Below are positions 60,546 through 64,000 of a DNA stretch of 64,000 nt, piece by piece. The position numbers were made by a program, and so were the translations under genes. This stretch comes from JBJHAX01 sp050480705 (GTDB lineage: Bacteria > Actinomycetota > Nitriliruptoria > Nitriliruptorales > Nitriliruptoraceae). The first letter of the stretch is position 1; the number at the start of each line of letters is the position of its first letter. Under the pieces are notes generated by a model, which was not told the origin of the DNA, ran no database searches, and was given only the letters and a program-made list of their open reading frames with translations. The DNA is taken from positions 6,271 through 70,270 of the forward strand of contig JBJHAX010000009.1 in assembly GCA_050480705.1 (NCBI GenBank), written 5' to 3'.

Positions 60546-61589
60546 ATGGAGTTCGGCTACTACCTCACCTGCTACTACCCGGACGGCACGCAGGATTTCC
60601 AGGCCCTGTGCGCCGAGGCGACCGTGCAGGCCTCCGCAGCGGAGCAACTGGGGTTCACCTCGTTGTCGATCCCCGAACACCATTTCGCGAACTACCTGAC
60701 GATCCCCTCACCGCTCTTGCTGGCAACGCACGTCGCGCAACACACCGAACGGATCCCGATCGTCACCGCGATCCTCGTCCTTCCGTTCTACGACCCGTTG
60801 CGGCTCGCCGGCGAGATCGCGCTCACCGACAACCTCACCGGTGGACGCATCGAACTCGGTCTCGGTCGTGGTGCCTTCAAGTACGAGTTCGACCGGTTCG
60901 GCATCGCCGTCGAGGAGAGCCGTGATCGATTCAGCGAACTCGTGGCGTTGCTCGACCTGCTGCTCACCCGCGAGGAGGTGACGTTCGAAGGACGCTACTA
61001 CTCGGTGCGTGAACCACTCACGATCATGCCACCCAACGTCCAGAAGCCACGGCCTCCGTTCTGGATCGCGGCGCTCGCCGAGGGCGGCATCCGTTGGACC
61101 GTGAGCCAGGGCTACAACCTGCTGACCACGCCGCTGCGCGACCCGTTCGACGTCACCGTCCAGCAGGCCGCCTGGTTCATCGAGGCGCGCGACGACCTGC
61201 CCGCCGAGCAGCCTCGTCCCCGCCATCACATGCTCCGCAACGTCTACGTCAGCACCGACCGTGCGGACCTTCACGAGAAATCGGAGATGCTGCTCGCGAA
61301 CCATCGGCGTTTCGTCAACCTCTTCGAAACCGACGGCACCATCGACGCCGGGTACACACGTCCGCTCGACGTCGACCTCACACCGGAGGAAGCCGCCAAC
61401 AACGTCATCTTCGGTACGCCGGACGAGGTCATCGAGCGGTTGCGGCGCCACGCCGACCTGGGGATCGACGGCATCCAGGTCAACATGGCGTTCGGCGCCC
61501 CGCACGCCGACATCATGCGGAGCATGGAGCTGTTCGCACAAGAAGTGATGCCGGAGTTCGCGCGCGACACGGTCGGAGCGGGCTCGTGA
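60546..61589 (+). CDS. LLM-class (luciferase-like) flavin-dependent monooxygenase
   Basis: About 347 residues of luciferase-alpha type. Seen are MEFGYYLTCYYPDGTQDFQAL, LGFTSLSIPEHHF (the PEHHF motif), GEIALTDNLTGGRIELGLGRG, and PPFWIAALAEGGIRWTVSQG. With a separate flavin reductase gene 1.5 kb downstream in the same operon, a two-component FMNH2 monooxygenase is likely. AAGGA lies seven bases before ATG 60546. Only distantly similar to the LLM enzyme at 10230-11243. Substrate unknown; the aldehyde dehydrogenase next door suggests that an aldehyde is made. Confidence 0.9.
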   Translation: MEFGYYLTCYYPDGTQDFQALCAEATVQASAAEQLGFTSLSIPEHHFANYLTIPSPLLLATHVAQHTERIPIVTAILVLPFYDPLRLAGEIALTDNLTGGRIELGLGRGAFKYEFDRFGIAVEESRDRFSELVALLDLLLTREEVTFEGRYYSVREPLTIMPPNVQKPRPPFWIAALAEGGIRWTVSQGYNLLTTPLRDPFDVTVQQAAWFIEARDDLPAEQPRPRHHMLRNVYVSTDRADLHEKSEMLLANHRRFVNLFETDGTIDAGYTRPLDVDLTPEEAANNVIFGTPDEVIERLRRHADLGIDGIQVNMAFGAPHADIMRSMELFAQEVMPEFARDTVGAGS

Positions 61590-62581
61590 CCACGATCACC
61601 GTCGACGGGCTGGTGTTCAAGGGAGCGGGATGGAACGACCTCGTCGCCTCCAGTGGCCTGTCGGCGATCCACGTCACAGCCGCGGATTTCCTCACTGATT
61701 TCGACGAGGTGTGCGTCCAGATCACGCGGTGGCGCGAGTGGATCAGGCGCGACGAGGAGCACCTGTTCCTCGTGCGTGACGTCGCCGACCTCGACCGCAT
61801 CGGCTCGGACGGGCGCACCGGAGTGATCCTCGGCCTGCAGAACGCGGCACAGGTCGGCACTGACCCGCATCGCGTCGACGTCCTGTGGGAACTCGGAATC
61901 CGCGTCCTGCAGCTGACCTACAACGAAGCCAACCTGCTCGCGGACGGATGCCTCGAAGCCCGTGACGCGGGCCTGACGCGCATCGGTCGCGACGTCATCC
62001 GTGCGTGCAACGCGCTCGGCATGGTGATCGACGTCTCCCACGTCGGCCATGCCTCGTCGCTCGACGCCGCACAGTGCTCCGAGCAACCGATCGCCGTCAC
62101 CCACGCCAATCGCGCGAGCGTGACACCCAATCCGCGCAACAAGTCCGACGAACTGCTCACCGAGGTCGCCGGCAAGGGTGGCGTCATCGGTGTTTCGCCG
62201 TACGGGCCCATGTGTTGGAATGGTCATGAGGCGCCCCGCGCCGACGATTTCCTGCGGCACATCCACGCCATGATCGAACTCGTCGGCGCCGACGCAGTGG
62301 GGATCGGGACGGACTTCCCCGCGGTCGAACCGAGCGCGGACGTCGACGCGATTCTGCAGCGCTCGCTGGAGCGCTATCCCGAGGTCTTCGGCGCCTACGT
62401 CGAGACGCTCGGCAACGGGCTCGCACAGCGCTACTGCCACGACCTGCCGACGTTGGCGTCGTGGACACGTTTACCGGATCTGCTCGAAGGGTCGGGGGTC
62501 ACCGACGACAGCCTCGCCGGCGTGCTCGGAGGCAACTGGATCGACTTCTTCCGCCGAGTATGGAGCGGCGAGCGTGTCTGA
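61586..62581 (+). CDS. Membrane-dipeptidase (M19)-like amidohydrolase lacking the N-terminal HxD
   Basis: About 331 residues. The central and late M19 motifs are good: LTYNEANLLADGCLEARDAGL (with the bridging Glu), MVIDVSHVGHASSLDAA, AVTHANRASVTPNPRN, GKGGVIGVSP and AVGIGTDF. At the N-terminus, where the family has DGHND giving two zinc ligands, it reads DGLVFKGAGWND. The metal site is therefore changed, probably to one ion, or the reaction is different. GTG 61586 overlaps the monooxygenase stop (GTGA). Might hydrolyse an amide or lactone in the pathway rather than a dipeptide. Confidence 0.82.
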   Translation: MTTITVDGLVFKGAGWNDLVASSGLSAIHVTAADFLTDFDEVCVQITRWREWIRRDEEHLFLVRDVADLDRIGSDGRTGVILGLQNAAQVGTDPHRVDVLWELGIRVLQLTYNEANLLADGCLEARDAGLTRIGRDVIRACNALGMVIDVSHVGHASSLDAAQCSEQPIAVTHANRASVTPNPRNKSDELLTEVAGKGGVIGVSPYGPMCWNGHEAPRADDFLRHIHAMIELVGADAVGIGTDFPAVEPSADVDAILQRSLERYPEVFGAYVETLGNGLAQRYCHDLPTLASWTRLPDLLEGSGVTDDSLAGVLGGNWIDFFRRVWSGERV

Positions 62582-63119
62582 GCTGCGCGTGCCCGACATC
62601 GGCGACGACGCGCTCAAGCGTCTGATCGTCGACAACTGGTCCGCCGCATGGAACGACGGCGACCTCGATGCCGTCGACCGGCTGTGCGATCCCGGGTACC
62701 GACGTTGCTGCCGCGACATGCCCGAACGCAGCCGCGACGATTTCAAGGTGGAGATCGCGCTCGTGCGTGCGGCGTTCCCCGACCTTCAGCTGACGATCGA
62801 AGACCTGGTCCGTGAGGGCGAGCGCGTCGCGACCAAGTGGCACGCCACGGGCACCAACGACGGACCGTTCGGTGACGTCCCTCCCACCCACGAACGCGTG
62901 AGCGACGGCGGGCTGACCCTCAGCACGTTCCGCGACGGACGCGTCATCCGGGACTGGTTGACGTGGGACCCCGAAGACCTCATGCGCGGGTTGGGCATCT
63001 TCACCATCGGCACACGTTCGGTGACCGACGAACACACGGCGGCACGCGCACGACCGGCATCGGACGCACCCGCACGCGCCGAAGGGCATGCCGGCTCCGA
63101 TCACGGAGCGGTGTCATGA
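62574..63119 (+). CDS. SnoaL-like polyketide-cyclase/ester-cyclase fold protein
   Basis: About 181 residues. NTF2-like core: LIVDNWSAAWNDGDLDAVDR, RDDFKVEIALVRAAFPDLQL, GERVATKWHATGTNDGPFGD and GLTLSTFRDGRVIRDWLTWD, very like the SnoaL ester-cyclase group. The last 40 residues are polar. GTG 62574 overlaps the M19-like stop; its own stop overlaps the flavin reductase start. Second NTF2-fold protein in this operon. Catalytic role unknown. Confidence 0.85.
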   Translation: MSELRVPDIGDDALKRLIVDNWSAAWNDGDLDAVDRLCDPGYRRCCRDMPERSRDDFKVEIALVRAAFPDLQLTIEDLVREGERVATKWHATGTNDGPFGDVPPTHERVSDGGLTLSTFRDGRVIRDWLTWDPEDLMRGLGIFTIGTRSVTDEHTAARARPASDAPARAEGHAGSDHGAVS

Positions 63120-63616
63120 GCAGCGCTGTCGACGTCGACGATCTCAAGGCCGTGCACCGGCGATTCCCGACCGGCGTGACGATCGTCACCGCGATCGTGG
63201 ACGGAGAACCTCGCGGGCTCGTCGTCAACGCCTTCGCCAGCATCTCGCTCACGCCTCCACTGATTCTCGTGTCGATCGCCCAGACCGCGGCAACACACGA
63301 ATTCCTGTACCGCGGCCGCCGTTTCGGGATCAACATGCTCGCCAGCGACCAGATCGACCTCATGCGTCGCTTCGCGAGCCCGATCCCCGACAAGTTCGAC
63401 GGCGTCGACTGGCGTCACGGCGCGTTCGGGACACCGCTCCTCGACGGCGCCTGCGCGGCCCTCGAGGCCGAGGTGCAGGAACGCGCCCGAGCCAGCACGC
63501 ACACCGTGTTCGTCGGCATCGTCCTCGCGGCGCATGCCGAAGACCGCGCACCGCTCGTCTACATGGGTGCGCAGTTCTACGACGGGGGTCAGCTGGGGCC
63601 TCCTCTCGATCGGTGA
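63116..63616 (+). CDS. Flavin reductase domain protein
   Basis: About 166 residues. Typical flavin-reductase-like/FMN-binding split-barrel marks: FPTGVTIVTAIVDGEPRGLV, NAFASISLTPPLILVSIAQ, RRFGINMLASDQ and LEAEVQERARASTHTVFVG. It should reduce FMN with NAD(P)H and feed the luciferase-like monooxygenase of the same operon. ATG 63116 overlaps the preceding stop (ATGA). Confidence 0.93.
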   Translation: MSSAVDVDDLKAVHRRFPTGVTIVTAIVDGEPRGLVVNAFASISLTPPLILVSIAQTAATHEFLYRGRRFGINMLASDQIDLMRRFASPIPDKFDGVDWRHGAFGTPLLDGACAALEAEVQERARASTHTVFVGIVLAAHAEDRAPLVYMGAQFYDGGQLGPPLDR

Positions 63617-63648
63617 GGGAGAGCACCGAGACAGACAAAGGAATAACG

Positions 63649-63861
63649 ATGAGCAGCACAACCCCCGACCAACCCTCGACTGTGGATGAGGTCGACGAGC
63701 AGCTCCACGCCGAGCTCGTCACCCGCATCCGGACGCTGACCGACGACGCGTACGCGTCCTCGGCCTCGTCGTTCCAACCTCTGACCCGACGCGGCCTCGT
63801 GGCACTCGGCCTCGTCTACATCGTCCTTCCCATCGTCGTCGCCATCGCGGTGTACGCGTGA
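63649..63861 (+). CDS. Small C-terminally anchored membrane protein
   Basis: 70 residues: a polar N-terminal part with ELVTRIRTLTDDAYASSASS, then one hydrophobic helix (about 49-69, LVALGLVYIVLPIVVAIAVY). ATG 63649 follows AAGGAATAACG, a good ribosome site, 32 bases after the flavin reductase. Last gene of the operon. It is too short for family assignment; it could tether the enzyme set to the membrane or assist uptake. Confidence 0.7.
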   Translation: MSSTTPDQPSTVDEVDEQLHAELVTRIRTLTDDAYASSASSFQPLTRRGLVALGLVYIVLPIVVAIAVYA

Positions 63862-64000
63862 GTCCCGGACGACCTAACTTGGATTCACGCGCTGGGGCTG
63901 TTCAGCCGGCGTTGATCGGTTTGCTGCTGGCAGCGTAGGGATTGTGGGGTTTTTGCGGGCTTCTGGGGTAGGTCTCGCTGAATCAGATGCTGCTGTGGGG
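63862..64000. other. Right-edge sequence, no feature seen
   Basis: The last 139 bases hold no gene start that I can support and no clear terminator or repeat. A run of T after GGGG near 63947 is not preceded by a stem. Confidence 0.4.

Noticed and set aside
63862..64000. Possible end of a mobile element or terminator at the right edge
   Set aside because: No inverted repeat, stem or open frame can be shown in the bases available.

Overview
The window looks like chromosomal DNA of a high-GC Gram-positive bacterium (Actinomycetota). The evidence is the very GC-rich coding sequence, frequent GTG starts, ATGA/GTGA gene overlaps, a DUF5319 protein at the left edge, a DUF222/HNH (13E12-type) protein, and many acyl-CoA and luciferase-like flavin enzymes. 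I cannot fix the class; an Acidimicrobiia- or Nitriliruptoria-like organism is only a guess. I saw no rRNA, tRNA, CRISPR array or recognisable insertion sequence.

Layout. (1) 1-587: end of a DUF5319 gene. (2) 601-9367, minus strand: surface-polysaccharide genes (GT2, ABC permease and ATPase, GT2, sugar-phosphate transferase, GT61, UDP-glucuronate decarboxylase). (3) 9452-14794: enoyl-CoA hydratase, luciferase-like oxidoreductase, hydantoinase-type amidohydrolase and nitrilase-type hydrolase, with a divergent GntR regulator. (4) 14816-19600, minus: Rieske ferredoxin, cytochrome P450 and a TRAP carboxylate transporter. (5) 20103-35364, minus: a twelve-gene block with an acyl-CoA synthetase, alpha/beta hydrolase, crotonase, two acyl-CoA dehydrogenases, an old-yellow-enzyme/dienoyl-CoA-reductase type enzyme, an MFS carrier, a three-subunit molybdenum hydroxylase with its CoxG-like partner, and a fused ADP-forming acyl-CoA synthetase. 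(6) 35949-39936: two glycosyltransferases and UDP-glucose dehydrogenase. (7) 40207-42121: two convergent EamA exporters. (8) 42210-50873, minus: tripartite tricarboxylate transporter, PiT phosphate transporter with DUF47 partner, PEP-mutase/phosphonopyruvate-hydrolase family enzyme, 2-hydroxyacid dehydrogenase and a LysR regulator. (9) 51179-58094: lipoprotein, degenerate Wzc/CpsD-like protein, rmlC, DUF222/HNH, rmlB. (10) 58563-63861, plus: a tightly overlapping operon with two SnoaL-like proteins, aldehyde dehydrogenase, luciferase-like monooxygenase, M19-like peptidase, flavin reductase and a small membrane protein.

How it fits together. Sections 2, 6 and 9 supply a cell-surface glycan: Ugd plus the decarboxylase give UDP-xylose, and rmlB/rmlC belong to the dTDP-rhamnose route, whose rmlA and rmlD are not in the window. 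Sections 3-5 look like uptake and CoA-dependent breakdown of one or more cyclic or amide-bearing carboxylic acids. A 29-base sequence with the dyad TAGGGTACATCCTA lies upstream of both the TRAP operon and the acyl-CoA block and suggests shared control. Section 8 is the most unusual: its gene set would suit import and breakdown of a phosphonate such as phosphonolactate to pyruvate and phosphate. This is inference.
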